NCBI GenBank assembly: GCA_024403735.1
Contig: JAKSRG010000001.1
Coordinates: forward strand, 1-64,000
DNA from: Clostridia bacterium
GTDB taxonomy: Bacteria > Bacillota > Clostridia > Saccharofermentanales > Saccharofermentanaceae
Length of the DNA: 64,000 nucleotides
Direction: 5' to 3'
Shown here: positions 37,556-46,667 of the stretch, piece after piece
Position numbering within the stretch: position 1 is the first letter of the stretch
Layout of the letters: each line of letters opens with the position of its first letter
The notes under the pieces: model-generated
What the model saw: only the letters and a program-made list of their open reading frames with translations
Told to the model about the DNA's origin: nothing
Databases searched by the model: none
Translations under genes and position numbers: made by a program

Positions 37556-39351
37556 GCAGCCTGTGCTCCTACTCTCTTAAGAGTGAATGTGAATGTAGTA
37601 CCTTCGCCATATACACTCTGAACAGTAATATCTTCACCCATATAAGTGAGAAGCTCTTTAGCAATAGCAAGACCAAGTCCAGTACCTTTCTTACCACGAG
37701 CTCTGTCAGCCTTGAAGAATCTATCGAAAATGTGATTGATATCGTATTCGTGAATACCTTGTCCTGTATCGATAACTGAAACAAGTACCTTATCTGTATC
37801 CTCGTGATATTCAGCTGCAATTGTGATAGAACCACCAGCTGATGTGTACTTCTTAGCATTATCCATGAGGATAACAATAATCTGTTCTACACGATCTGGA
37901 TTACCCATTACAGTAGGGAGTTCACCAGTATTGAATGATACTTTGAAGTTAAGTCCAGCGTCCTTCATTACTGGCATGAACTTAGTCTCGATATCCATAA
38001 GAAGCTCGTTAAGATCAAATGGGAATGTCTTAAACGCGAGTGTTCTGGACTGGAGCTTAGAAAGCTCAAGCATGTCGTCGATAAGACGAGAGAGACGAAG
38101 TGTCTCATGAAGGATAATACCGTAGTAACGCTGCTTATCTTCCTCTTTCTTAACCATACCATCAGAGAGTGGCTCAATAAGTCCACGAAGTGTCTGAAGT
38201 GGTGTACGAAGTTCATGAGAAATGTTAGCAACGTAATCTTTACGAGTTCTCTCGAGCTTGAGTTCTTCGGAAATATCTCTGAAGAAGCCAGTAGCGCCAA
38301 TACAAGTTACATTATCAATATCGAACTTAGGGAAGATGGCGATATGATAAGCGTAGTCAGGACCTTCGATAGTTTTATCAATCGCTTCAGTATCGCTAAT
38401 ACAAAGCTCGAAATCATTCCATACTTCATCAAAAGGGATGAGCTGAAGTCTTTCAGTAAAGAGGTTCTTTTTCTGAACCTTACTAAAGATTGTTGATACT
38501 GCCTTATTTGTAAATATTGGGCGATTTTCAGCATCTACTACCACAATACCTTCTGTGATTACATCGAAAACATCCTTAAGTCTATTACGCTCGATTGTAA
38601 GATCTGAAATAGACTTAGAAAGCTGGTCTGCGAGGTAATTGAAAGAAGATGAAATCTCGCCAATTTCGCCTTTGTACTCTTCCTGAATTCTAGCTGTGAA
38701 ATCACCAGATGCATAAATTCTAGCTGTCTCACTAATCTTGTTAATTGGTTCAACAATTCTTCTTGTAACAAGATAAACAGGGATTAGCATTACAAATGCT
38801 GCGAACATTGTTGAGATAAGAAGTACATTAACGAACTGAAGAACAGTTGTATTACTTTCTGTAGTAGAAGATACGGATACAACATAAAAGCTAGTTGTAC
38901 CGTCAATAATTACAGGTCTTTGTATTACAAGAATTTGGTCAATGCTAGAGTTACCTTCAAGAATTTTATATCCATTCTCTGTCTCAGATTTTGAGAGCAT
39001 GTTCTTTTGAACATAATCAATAATCGAGCCAAGATACTTTGCATCTTCTGGGCTAGGATTAGAAGGCTGATAAATAATATGACCGTCAATACTGAAAATG
39101 AAAATATCTCTACTTGTAATAGATGTACTAGAGAAGAGGGCATCCATTAATGCTTCATCTTCAATTAATTCAGGGGAATTAGTAAATAGGCTAGCCAAAG
39201 AATCAGCCTGTGACATAGCCTGTTCAGACTGGATACTAAATGTTGCAGACTTACCTGCGAGAGTAAATGCAAGAGTTGTAAAAGCAGCCGAAGCAAACAA
39301 AGCTATCAAGAGAAGTATGATAGTTCTTCTTAGCAAAATACTCTTGTTCAT
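37546..39351 (-). CDS. Sensor histidine kinase (PhoR/ResE-like)
   Basis: A 601-residue membrane kinase. TM1 at about 8-30, an extracellular sensory region of roughly 130 residues, TM2 near 165-190, HAMP (RRIVEPINKISETARIYASGDF), a PAS domain (VFDVITEGIVVVDAENRPIFTNKA), HisKA with the phosphorylated H379 in SHELRTPLQ, and an HATPase domain with N box (DNAKKYT), G1 (DTGQG) and G2 (GTGLGLAIA). It is two bases downstream of its response regulator, so they form a pair. Confidence 0.95.
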   Translation of the reverse strand: MNKSILLRRTIILLLIALFASAAFTTLAFTLAGKSATFSIQSEQAMSQADSLASLFTNSPELIEDEALMDALFSSTSITSRDIFIFSIDGHIIYQPSNPSPEDAKYLGSIIDYVQKNMLSKSETENGYKILEGNSSIDQILVIQRPVIIDGTTSFYVVSVSSTTESNTTVLQFVNVLLISTMFAAFVMLIPVYLVTRRIVEPINKISETARIYASGDFTARIQEEYKGEIGEISSSFNYLADQLSKSISDLTIERNRLKDVFDVITEGIVVVDAENRPIFTNKAVSTIFSKVQKKNLFTERLQLIPFDEVWNDFELCISDTEAIDKTIEGPDYAYHIAIFPKFDIDNVTCIGATGFFRDISEELKLERTRKDYVANISHELRTPLQTLRGLIEPLSDGMVKKEEDKQRYYGIILHETLRLSRLIDDMLELSKLQSRTLAFKTFPFDLNELLMDIETKFMPVMKDAGLNFKVSFNTGELPTVMGNPDRVEQIIVILMDNAKKYTSAGGSITIAAEYHEDTDKVLVSVIDTGQGIHEYDINHIFDRFFKADRARGKKGTGLGLAIAKELLTYMGEDITVQSVYGEGTTFTFTLKRVGAQAAWY

Positions 39352-39353
39352 TA

Positions 39354-40043
39354 TCAGTTAACCTCGAACTTATATCCAACACTATAAACAGTCTGGATGC
39401 TCCAAGGAGCACCTTCGAGTGATACTTTCTGTCTAATTCTCTTAATGTGTGTATCTACAGTTCTTGGATCACCAGAGAAGTCATAACCCCAAATAATTGA
39501 GAGGATCTGGTCACGACCCATAACCTGACCAGCATGAGAAGCGAGGAGATGCAAAATCTCAACTTCCTTTGGTGTACAAGGAATAATTTCACCCTTGACC
39601 TTGATCTGATAATTATCAAGATTAATCTCAAGCCCCTCGTAGCGAAGGATATTTGATACTTCTGTAGAAGTTTCTGCACTTCTTCTAAGAACTGCCTTAA
39701 TACGTGCAATAACCTCACGAGGTGAGAATGGCTTAACAATATAATCGTCAGCACCAATCTCGAGACCTACAACTTTATCGATTTCTTCACCCTTAGCTGA
39801 GAGAATGATAATTGGTGTAGTGAGAGTTTTACGAACTTCACGGCATACTTCAATACCTGTAAGTTCAGGCATCATTACGTCGAGTAAGATAAGGTCTGGC
39901 TTGTTCTCGTAAACCATATTCAAGGCTTCACGTCCGTCATAAGCATCGGAATGTGTGAAGTGCTCACTGTCAAAATAAAGGCTTAATGATTCGTGTACAA
40001 CTGGATCATCATCGCAAATTAAAATGTGTGGTGTCTGTGACAT
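39354..40043 (-). CDS. OmpR/PhoB-family response regulator
   Basis: A 229-residue regulator. The receiver domain has the acidic pocket D11-D13, phospho-acceptor D55 (LLDVMMPE) and K104 (DYIVKPFSP). The C-terminal winged helix contains GDPRTVDTHIKRIRQKV. First gene of the regulator-kinase-pseudouridine synthase operon, reading away from a lipoprotein gene across a 220-base gap that holds possible operators. AGGAGAT precedes the start. Confidence 0.95.
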   Translation of the reverse strand: MSQTPHILICDDDPVVHESLSLYFDSEHFTHSDAYDGREALNMVYENKPDLILLDVMMPELTGIEVCREVRKTLTTPIIILSAKGEEIDKVVGLEIGADDYIVKPFSPREVIARIKAVLRRSAETSTEVSNILRYEGLEINLDNYQIKVKGEIIPCTPKEVEILHLLASHAGQVMGRDQILSIIWGYDFSGDPRTVDTHIKRIRQKVSLEGAPWSIQTVYSVGYKFEVN

Positions 40044-40109
40044 ACATATATCTCCTAAATAACTAATCTACGCAAAATAATAATTTTCCATTAATGATTA
40101 TAACTTAAA

Positions 40110-40168
40110 TGTGAAATAAATCACTTAAAAAATGTGAGATTTTTTGGTTTTTAGTGAAATTTTGTCAC
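40110..40168. promoter_or_regulatory. Two CRP/FNR-type palindromes in the divergent gap
   Basis: TGTGA-N6-TCACT at 40110-40125 closely matches the CRP-family consensus TGTGA-N6-TCACA. A second, imperfect one with a 7-base spacer, AGTGA-N7-TCACA, spans 40153-40169. They lie between the response regulator and the lipoprotein genes. No crp/fnr-type gene is in the window, so the binder is unknown. Confidence 0.45.
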
Positions 40169-40227
40169 AATTTATACACAAACCAGATGTTTGAGCATAA
40201 TTATTTTTAAAATAAATAGATTTTTGG

Positions 40228-40233
40228 TATAAT
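40228..40233 (+). promoter_or_regulatory. -10 box of the lipoprotein operon
   Basis: A perfect TATAAT preceded by TTTGG, with no good -35 box, which suits an activator-dependent promoter. It lies 60 bp downstream of the second CRP-like palindrome and 30 bp before the start codon. Confidence 0.55.
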
Positions 40234-40264
40234 CTATTTGTTTGTGAAGAAGGAGTTATGGATA

Positions 40265-41539
40265 ATGGGTAGATTTAATAAGAGATTTTTGGCTTTGGGC
40301 TTGACTGTAATTATGCTTATGTCAATGCTATGTTCCTGTGATGAAGTCAAGAAGAGAAAGAAAACAGCAGATGAAGTTGTTATTGAAGAGACAGAGCAAT
40401 TCTGTGAAGCGATGATGACTGCTAACGCTGAAGTTATTGAATCGCTTGCACTAGATGATTTTGAAGATGAATCTTGTTCTAAAGTATTGAAGTATTACTA
40501 CAACAATCCAGCATGGTCTAATAATCAGAGAAATATTGCTGATGTAATTCTTGAAAGTCTTACATATCGTGTTGATAAGAATTCTGTATTGGCATCTTAT
40601 GAGAACAAGAGAGGTACAATTGATGTGTACTTTACACACGTTGATTATGAGACTTGTCTAGCTGAAAATCAGCACTCAAGTGAGAGTGATTTTGATGACA
40701 TTCTCAAGACCTACAAGAAGACAACATATGTGAAGGTCACTTTCGACTATGTATATGAGAAGCATGATTGGTTAATCGACGACTACGAAAAAGTATTTAT
40801 TGACGTGTTCACTTGGAAAGATTATGAATATGAGTTCGTATATGACTTTTTGTCACATATTAACAAGATTGAAGTAATCCCTAGCACAATTAATACAGGC
40901 GATGGTTATGATTACCTTAATGTAAGTGATTTCGATATTGGTATTGATACAACTAATAATTTCGGCGAATGGGAAGATTGCATGATGTATCTCTACAAAG
41001 ATGGTGTAGAGATTGAAGATGCTCCTGTATATTACTATCATGGTGGCGATTATGATTATTACACAACATATTCAGCTGATTATGCGTTAGGTCAGAAGTA
41101 CTATCCAACTGGTAATTACGAAGCTAAATTCTTCGATGATTTGGGTAATGAAGTAACATCAATTTCATTTACTATTGAGTACGATAGTTCTCAGAAGGTT
41201 ATTAATAAGCCTGCTGATACAAAGGATTTTAAGTATGGTAATTCACCATATCTCGAGGAAGTAAGTTATGCTTACTGGTATAAGAGAGATACTAGCAAGG
41301 ATTTCGAATTAGATTTGTTCTTGTATTCTGATTTTGATGGTGAGTTCGAATACTATTACGAGATCGGTGATTCTGAAGGGGATAACATCTACTATACATC
41401 TGATTACGTTGAAGCTTATTCATCAAATCAGTGTTTGGAGATTACTGGTGATGCAGATTATCTGCCTGATGATATAGATGATATTACTATTTACGTTTAT
41501 GACGACGAGAATAGATTGATTGTTAAAGCATATTTTTAA
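40265..41539 (+). CDS. Lipoprotein of a local paralogous family (copy 1)
   Basis: A 424-residue exported protein: basic MGRFNKR, hydrophobic core, lipobox around SMLCSC. The N-terminal half (about 30-200) resembles the next gene: both carry LxYxVDKxSV followed by a Lys-rich turn and V.Y..xxD(Y/F)E, and both end that module with D(V/I)F.W.D. The C-terminal part is an acidic, Tyr-rich beta-type region. No known family recognised. The ATG at 40265 behind AAGGAG is chosen. Confidence 0.78.
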   Translation: MGRFNKRFLALGLTVIMLMSMLCSCDEVKKRKKTADEVVIEETEQFCEAMMTANAEVIESLALDDFEDESCSKVLKYYYNNPAWSNNQRNIADVILESLTYRVDKNSVLASYENKRGTIDVYFTHVDYETCLAENQHSSESDFDDILKTYKKTTYVKVTFDYVYEKHDWLIDDYEKVFIDVFTWKDYEYEFVYDFLSHINKIEVIPSTINTGDGYDYLNVSDFDIGIDTTNNFGEWEDCMMYLYKDGVEIEDAPVYYYHGGDYDYYTTYSADYALGQKYYPTGNYEAKFFDDLGNEVTSISFTIEYDSSQKVINKPADTKDFKYGNSPYLEEVSYAYWYKRDTSKDFELDLFLYSDFDGEFEYYYEIGDSEGDNIYYTSDYVEAYSSNQCLEITGDADYLPDDIDDITIYVYDDENRLIVKAYF

Positions 41540-41551
41540 TGGAGGTTATTT

Positions 41552-42934
41552 ATGAAGAAGGTTTTAGCAACAGTTTTGACAGCTGCAATGGTTTTCTCTA
41601 TTGCTGGTTGTTCCAACATTTCAAAGAAATCTAGTGGCGATGTTGATGAAGATGCAATTCTTGAAGTAGCTGAAGAGTTCAGTGCAACTGTTAAGAGCGG
41701 TAAGACAAAGGCATTCACAAAGGTTTTGATTGATAGTGAGGACGAGGATGTTCTCGATATCTTTGATCAGTTGACAACTGCTTCTTACACTAGTGGTGAC
41801 ACAAAGGAAGCATACGAAGCAATCTATGCAACTCTTGATTACAAGGTTGATAAGAAGTCTGTTGAAACAAAGAAGAAGGGTTCAACTGTTGAAGTAACAT
41901 ATACAGTTAAGGATTTCGAAGCAGTTGATTTGGATGATTGTGAAGACGTTGATGATTTTATCGATGAGCTTGACGATCAGGATGAGATGGAAGTTACTGT
42001 TGTTCTCGAGATTAAGGAAGACGACGGTGAGTACCTTGTAGCAAATGCAGAAGATGCACTCACAGACATTTTTATGTGGTCTGATTTCAGTGTTGATTTT
42101 GATGAGGTTGTTGTAATCGAGACAACAGAGACTACAGAAGAAACTGAGCCAGTAGCTACAGAGACTGAGCCAGTATCAGTAGATATGGGTCGCGAGATTA
42201 CTAGCCCATATGCTGAGTACATTGAAGATGAAGCTTTCTATTTCGATGGTGACTACTATTATGTAGGTTCTACTCTTACTAACTGCGCAGTAGTTGAGTG
42301 CGATCTTATCGTTAGTGAAGAAGCATTTAACGCAATTGATTGGGAGAACGAAGTTCGCTTCGAACTCTATCGTGGTAATGAGTTGATGGATGAGTATTCA
42401 GTTAATATGATTACTGATGATGATGATAATGGTGAGACTATTTACGTTATTCAGGCTGTTTCTGATATTAACTTTGTACCTGCATTGTCAGATCCAGACT
42501 ATTTCTACATTACAGAAGGTGAGTACACATTCTTCTTCTATGATGCAAATAATGATCTTATTGCTGTAGACGATATCTATCTTGAGTATGTAGATTACGG
42601 TTATGATTTCTCAGTAGAGTTTGGTGATTCACCTGAGTTGGATTATGCTAAGTTCGTTGATTTCTACTACATTGGAACAAATGCTATTGTACTTGATATC
42701 TATTTGAACGATGCATCTCATGTTTCTGATTACTATGTTGTTCTTTCAAAGGATGGCGAGGAAGTTTATAGATCAGATGTTCTTACTGATTCTGGCGCTT
42801 ATCTTGTATCTATTATTTATGCTTCAGATGCTGGCCTTGATGAATTTGAGATTGGTGACTATCAGTTGGATCAGTACGATAGCAACGATAAGCTCATGGT
42901 ATCAACAACATTGTATGTTACTGATTATGAATAA
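41552..42934 (+). CDS. Lipoprotein of a local paralogous family (copy 2)
   Basis: A 460-residue exported protein with lipobox SIAGC at about residue 20. Module 1 (30-180) is paralogous to copy 1. A Thr/Glu-rich linker follows at about 190-210 (ETTETTEETEPVATETEP), then acidic, beta-rich repeats rich in Asp and Tyr, which may bind Ca2+ or a cell-wall ligand (inference). It is 12 bases after copy 1 behind GGAGG, and a terminator closes the pair. Confidence 0.78.
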   Translation: MKKVLATVLTAAMVFSIAGCSNISKKSSGDVDEDAILEVAEEFSATVKSGKTKAFTKVLIDSEDEDVLDIFDQLTTASYTSGDTKEAYEAIYATLDYKVDKKSVETKKKGSTVEVTYTVKDFEAVDLDDCEDVDDFIDELDDQDEMEVTVVLEIKEDDGEYLVANAEDALTDIFMWSDFSVDFDEVVVIETTETTEETEPVATETEPVSVDMGREITSPYAEYIEDEAFYFDGDYYYVGSTLTNCAVVECDLIVSEEAFNAIDWENEVRFELYRGNELMDEYSVNMITDDDDNGETIYVIQAVSDINFVPALSDPDYFYITEGEYTFFFYDANNDLIAVDDIYLEYVDYGYDFSVEFGDSPELDYAKFVDFYYIGTNAIVLDIYLNDASHVSDYYVVLSKDGEEVYRSDVLTDSGAYLVSIIYASDAGLDEFEIGDYQLDQYDSNDKLMVSTTLYVTDYE

Positions 42935-42959
42935 TATTCATTATTAATTTGAACTATTT

Positions 42960-42992
42960 GGGGTATGCCTTAGTGCATACCCCATTTTTTTT
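42960..42992 (+). terminator. Terminator of the lipoprotein pair
   Basis: GGGGTATGC and GCATACCCC form a 9-bp stem, followed by ATTTTTTTT. Confidence 0.95.
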
Positions 42993-43106
42993 GCTCGAAA
43001 TAGATGTTTTCAATTTGAGTAGCCTGTTTTCGATAACATATAGATTTTTATTCTTAAATTATTTATTATTAATAAGTTAAGGTATGTGTATATGTACGGA
43101 GGATAT

Positions 43107-44000
43107 ATGGATAGAAATAGTGTTGTTAAGAAATCTATATGTGCATTACTTGTGGTTTTAGTTGTTATGGCTATGACTGGATGTAATGATTTTATGATTT
43201 CACTTAATACAAGAAGAGCGAATAAGTGTGTTATGGACTTTATTGAAGCTACAGATGCTGGGCTTCTTAATGCGCTTAATTCATATTCTAGAGAAGAGAT
43301 TGAGGCTAAGTCATTTATTGATGAGCAGCAAGAGTTATATGTAAATAACGGTAATTGCGAGTTCGAGATAATAGATATCTATTTGGATGATGAAGAGAGT
43401 ATGGATGTAGCTATATGTGAGTTATCTGTAACAGCTAAGAATTCCAAGAAAGTTCTTAAGGATTTACCTTCAGCTACATATAGTGACTATAATCGTAAGC
43501 TTAAGAAAGCAAAGACTAAGACAGAAACATTTGAACTTAAGATGACTAGTGACAATGGTGAATGGAAGTTCGATGATTTAACTCCTTTGTACGAGAAGTT
43601 ATATAAGCCATATGAGGATATGATTGTCCTTGATGATATGGGAATTGCTATTAATCCGGGTACTGAATACTATAAGGAAAAGTTTGTATCTGTACTTTGG
43701 TATGATCCATTGTCAGCGGTTCCTCTTACTACTACAAGCGTAACATCTCCTGTGGCTATTCAGTGTGGTTTCTATTTTGATAGACCAATTACTGATACTT
43801 TGGTAGCAAAGTTATATGATGAATCTGGTAAGGCAATCGCTTCAAAGGAAATAACACTTGAAGTTAATGTTCTTGTAATTTGCGATTTCTCACTTGAGTC
43901 TGTTGGTGTTTCTAAGTTTAGTGCTGGTTCATACGATATTAAGCTTTTCTATGGAGATGAAGAGATTTGTAGCACAAGTGAATCATTAACAGTTAAGTAA
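43107..44000 (+). CDS. Lipoprotein, third member of the cluster
   Basis: A 297-residue exported protein with lipobox AMTGC. An N-terminal helical/beta module (about 40-160) is similar in layout to the two upstream lipoproteins, but sequence likeness is weak. The second half (about 195-297) looks like an Ig-like strand-rich domain (CGFYFDRPITDTLVAKLYDESGKAI). The ATG at 43107 behind GGAGG is preferred. The promoter region contains a TGTTTTCGATAA element at about 43028. First gene of a run that continues to 50299. Confidence 0.72.
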   Translation: MDRNSVVKKSICALLVVLVVMAMTGCNDFMISLNTRRANKCVMDFIEATDAGLLNALNSYSREEIEAKSFIDEQQELYVNNGNCEFEIIDIYLDDEESMDVAICELSVTAKNSKKVLKDLPSATYSDYNRKLKKAKTKTETFELKMTSDNGEWKFDDLTPLYEKLYKPYEDMIVLDDMGIAINPGTEYYKEKFVSVLWYDPLSAVPLTTTSVTSPVAIQCGFYFDRPITDTLVAKLYDESGKAIASKEITLEVNVLVICDFSLESVGVSKFSAGSYDIKLFYGDEEICSTSESLTVK

Positions 44001-44014
44001 CGGAGGGTATTCAT

Positions 44015-44908
44015 TTGTTTATTGCAGATAATTGGAAAGATTTTGAATTGATGTATGCAGGTGATGGTGAAAAGTATGAACGTTGGGGTAATGTTCTATT
44101 ACAAAGACCTGATCCACAGTCTGTATGGCCTAAATTAACAGAATGGCCCAAGCCACATGCGCTTTATAACAGAAGTCAGACTGGCGGTGGTTCATGGACT
44201 AGAATTAAGCCTATGCCAGCTAACTGGACTATCTCATACAATTCATTAGGTAAAGAGTTGAACTTCATTATTGAGCCAACTTCTTTTAAGCATACTGGCT
44301 TGTTCCCTGAGCAGGCTTCTAACTGGGATTATTGTGGCAACATCATCGAGAATGCAAAGAAAGCAGGAAAGAAGGATATTAAAATCCTTAATCTCTTTGC
44401 ATATACAGGTGGCGCTACTATTGCTTGTGCAGCACATGGTGCTGATGAGACAGTACATGTTGATGCTTCAAAAGGAATGATCTCAAGAGCTAAGGAAAAT
44501 GTGATTAAGTCTAAGCTACAGGACTCATATATTAGATTTATCGCTGAAGACTGTATGAGCTTCGTTGATAGAGAGATCCGTCGTGGTCGTAAGTACGATG
44601 GTATTATCATGGACCCACCAGCATATGGTCGTGGACCAAAGGGTGAACTATGGAAACTTGAAGAGGCTTTATATGATCTCGTTATCAAGTGTGAGCAGCT
44701 CCTATCAGATGATCCACTTTTCTATATCATTAGTTCATATACAGCAGGAATTACTGCTCAGGCTAGTGGAGATGTATTAACACTTGGTGTATGTAATAAG
44801 CACGGTGGTACAGTAGACGCACAGGAACTTTGTCTTCCAATATCTAATATGGGCATTTATCTCCCATGTGGTTCAACAGCAAGATGGACAACAGGTAAGT
44901 ATTCATGA
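44015..44908 (+). CDS. RlmI/RlmK-like class I SAM-dependent methyltransferase
   Basis: A 297-residue methyltransferase. The SAM loop is LNLFAYTGGATIACAAHGA, the acidic strand is VHVDASKGM, and the catalytic motif is IIMDPPAYGRG (DPPxY). This pattern is typical of 23S rRNA cytosine methyltransferases of the RlmI/YccW group, but the N-terminal PUA-like domain is short or missing, so the target is uncertain. A TTG start at 44015 sits 6 bases behind GGAGGG. Overlaps the next gene by ATGA. Confidence 0.85.
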   Translation: MFIADNWKDFELMYAGDGEKYERWGNVLLQRPDPQSVWPKLTEWPKPHALYNRSQTGGGSWTRIKPMPANWTISYNSLGKELNFIIEPTSFKHTGLFPEQASNWDYCGNIIENAKKAGKKDIKILNLFAYTGGATIACAAHGADETVHVDASKGMISRAKENVIKSKLQDSYIRFIAEDCMSFVDREIRRGRKYDGIIMDPPAYGRGPKGELWKLEEALYDLVIKCEQLLSDDPLFYIISSYTAGITAQASGDVLTLGVCNKHGGTVDAQELCLPISNMGIYLPCGSTARWTTGKYS

Positions 44909-45606
44909 GTAGGATTACGTATGAAGACATAAAGATTATTCATGAGGATAATCATGTACTGGTAGCTATTAAGCCCGCTGGAGTACTATCTCAGGCTGAT
45001 GGTTCAGATGCTCCAGATATGCTGACACTTCTTAAGGAGTACATTAAGGTTACTTATAATAAGCCAGGCGCTGTTTATTTGGGCCTTCTTCATAGATTAG
45101 ATAGACCAGTCTCTGGTGTTATGGTCTTCGCGAAAACAAGCAAGTGCGCTAGTAGAATTAGCGAACAGATTAGAAAGCGCGAAGTAAATAAGCGCTACAG
45201 AGCTGTTGTTGAAGGTGACTTTAAGAATAAAGAGGGTGTTTTGCATCACTATGCTCTTAAAGATGAACGAACAAACAACACGAAGATTTTCGAACCAGGC
45301 AAAGCTCCTAAGGATGCTAAGGAAGTTAAGCTTGAGTATAAGGTTATCTCAACTTGTGATTATAACGGTAAGAAGATATCTTTAATTGATATCAAACTTC
45401 ACACAGGAAGATCCCATCAGATTAGAACACAGATGAAGCATGTTGGTCATCCGCTTCTTGGGGATGCTAGATATGGCACAGGATTATATAAGGGTGATAT
45501 TGCTTTGATGTCTTATCTAATTGGATACAAGCACCCAACTTCAGGTGAATATGAAGAATACACTCTAGATGCTTCTTCTGAGATGCCTTGGAAGCTCTTT
45601 AATTAG
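44905..45606 (+). CDS. RluA-family pseudouridine synthase
   Basis: A 233-residue single-domain enzyme. The catalytic motif is GLLHRLDRPVSGV with the active-site Asp, followed by the RYRAVVEG strand and the LHTGRSHQIRTQMKHVGHPLLGDARYG region. No S4 domain, which fits YlyB/RluC-like short forms. Overlap with the methyltransferase suggests the two modify the same kind of RNA (inference). Confidence 0.92.
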   Translation: MSRITYEDIKIIHEDNHVLVAIKPAGVLSQADGSDAPDMLTLLKEYIKVTYNKPGAVYLGLLHRLDRPVSGVMVFAKTSKCASRISEQIRKREVNKRYRAVVEGDFKNKEGVLHHYALKDERTNNTKIFEPGKAPKDAKEVKLEYKVISTCDYNGKKISLIDIKLHTGRSHQIRTQMKHVGHPLLGDARYGTGLYKGDIALMSYLIGYKHPTSGEYEEYTLDASSEMPWKLFN

Positions 45607-45614
45607 GTGATTAT

Positions 45615-46049
45615 ATGGAGAAGAAACCATTCTATTATGTGAAGAAGAGAACACTTCTTCTTATTGCAGGTATCGTGTGGTTTATAGCTGGATTTAACGT
45701 AGCTAGACTAGGAATAATCTCTTATGGATTAATAGATATCAAGTGGTATTACTACGTTTTATCTGTAGTAGTATTCGGACTTTTTGGAACTATGTTCTTT
45801 ATGATGTCTCGAAAACACACTAAACGTATTAAGTCATACGATGAATATAAGCCGTTCTGGAATTTCTTTGATATCAAGGCATATATAATCATGGTCATCA
45901 TGATGAGCGGTGGAATTGGGCTACGCGTAGCAGGAGTTTTTCCAGATGTATTTGTTGCATTCTTTTATACAGGTCTAGGATTAGCATTGACGCTCGCAGG
46001 TGTATTGTTCATATATAACTTTATTACTTATAAGAAAACTGCTGATTAA
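45615..46049 (+). CDS. Small multi-pass membrane protein
   Basis: A 144-residue protein with four predicted membrane helices (about 13-35, 44-64, 87-105, 113-137) and short basic loops. No family recognised. It starts 9 bases after the pseudouridine synthase gene, consistent with one transcript. Confidence 0.75.
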   Translation: MEKKPFYYVKKRTLLLIAGIVWFIAGFNVARLGIISYGLIDIKWYYYVLSVVVFGLFGTMFFMMSRKHTKRIKSYDEYKPFWNFFDIKAYIIMVIMMSGGIGLRVAGVFPDVFVAFFYTGLGLALTLAGVLFIYNFITYKKTAD

Positions 46050-46064
46050 TCGGAGGATGGATAG

Positions 46065-46655
46065 ATGAAGCTTAGAAGTTTATTAGCTAGTGTATTAGTC
46101 ATTTCTGTATTGATGTCATTAACATCATGTCATATGGAAAGTAACACTGCTAAGAAGTATAGAGACGCATTAAATGCAATTGGATTTATAGAAGAAGAGA
46201 ATGTTACCAAATGGGGTAACTACGATGTTGATGGTAGCTATCACACATTTACAGATAAGGACGAGATTGAAGAATTAGTTGGTTATACTAATGCTGATAA
46301 GATTGTTAGTGATTTCGAGGCAAGAGAATATAGAGATGGCAACATGCTATATGTAAGTGTTATCGATTTTAAGGATACTGATTCAGCAAGATTAGACTTT
46401 CAGTCATCCGTAATTCTATTCGAACAGAATAGTCCAGGAATTGCTACTATCACAGATAATACTTATGTTATGAGATCAACAACAGAGATTGCTTATAACT
46501 ATCTTGATGTTATTTACGATGTAGAACTTAATGGTACGACAGTTTTATACATTATGTATGTAGTTACTGATCCAAACTCAAAAGCAGCTTCTGATGTAGT
46601 ATTGCTATATCAGCAGTTGAATAGAGAAATTCCAGTATGTAATTATTCAATGTAA
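46065..46655 (+). CDS. Small lipoprotein of unknown function
   Basis: A 196-residue exported protein with lipobox SLTSC at about residue 23. The soluble part resembles neither of the upstream pair clearly; it has a helix (YRDALNAIGFIEEENV) and several strands. CGGAGGA precedes the ATG. Confidence 0.75.
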   Translation: MKLRSLLASVLVISVLMSLTSCHMESNTAKKYRDALNAIGFIEEENVTKWGNYDVDGSYHTFTDKDEIEELVGYTNADKIVSDFEAREYRDGNMLYVSVIDFKDTDSARLDFQSSVILFEQNSPGIATITDNTYVMRSTTEIAYNYLDVIYDVELNGTTVLYIMYVVTDPNSKAASDVVLLYQQLNREIPVCNYSM

Positions 46656-46667
46656 AGAGAAGAGTAT

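Noticed and set aside
43107-44000. Full paralogy of the third lipoprotein with the two before it
   Set aside because: Layout is similar but I could not align specific blocks by eye, so it is listed only as a neighbour.
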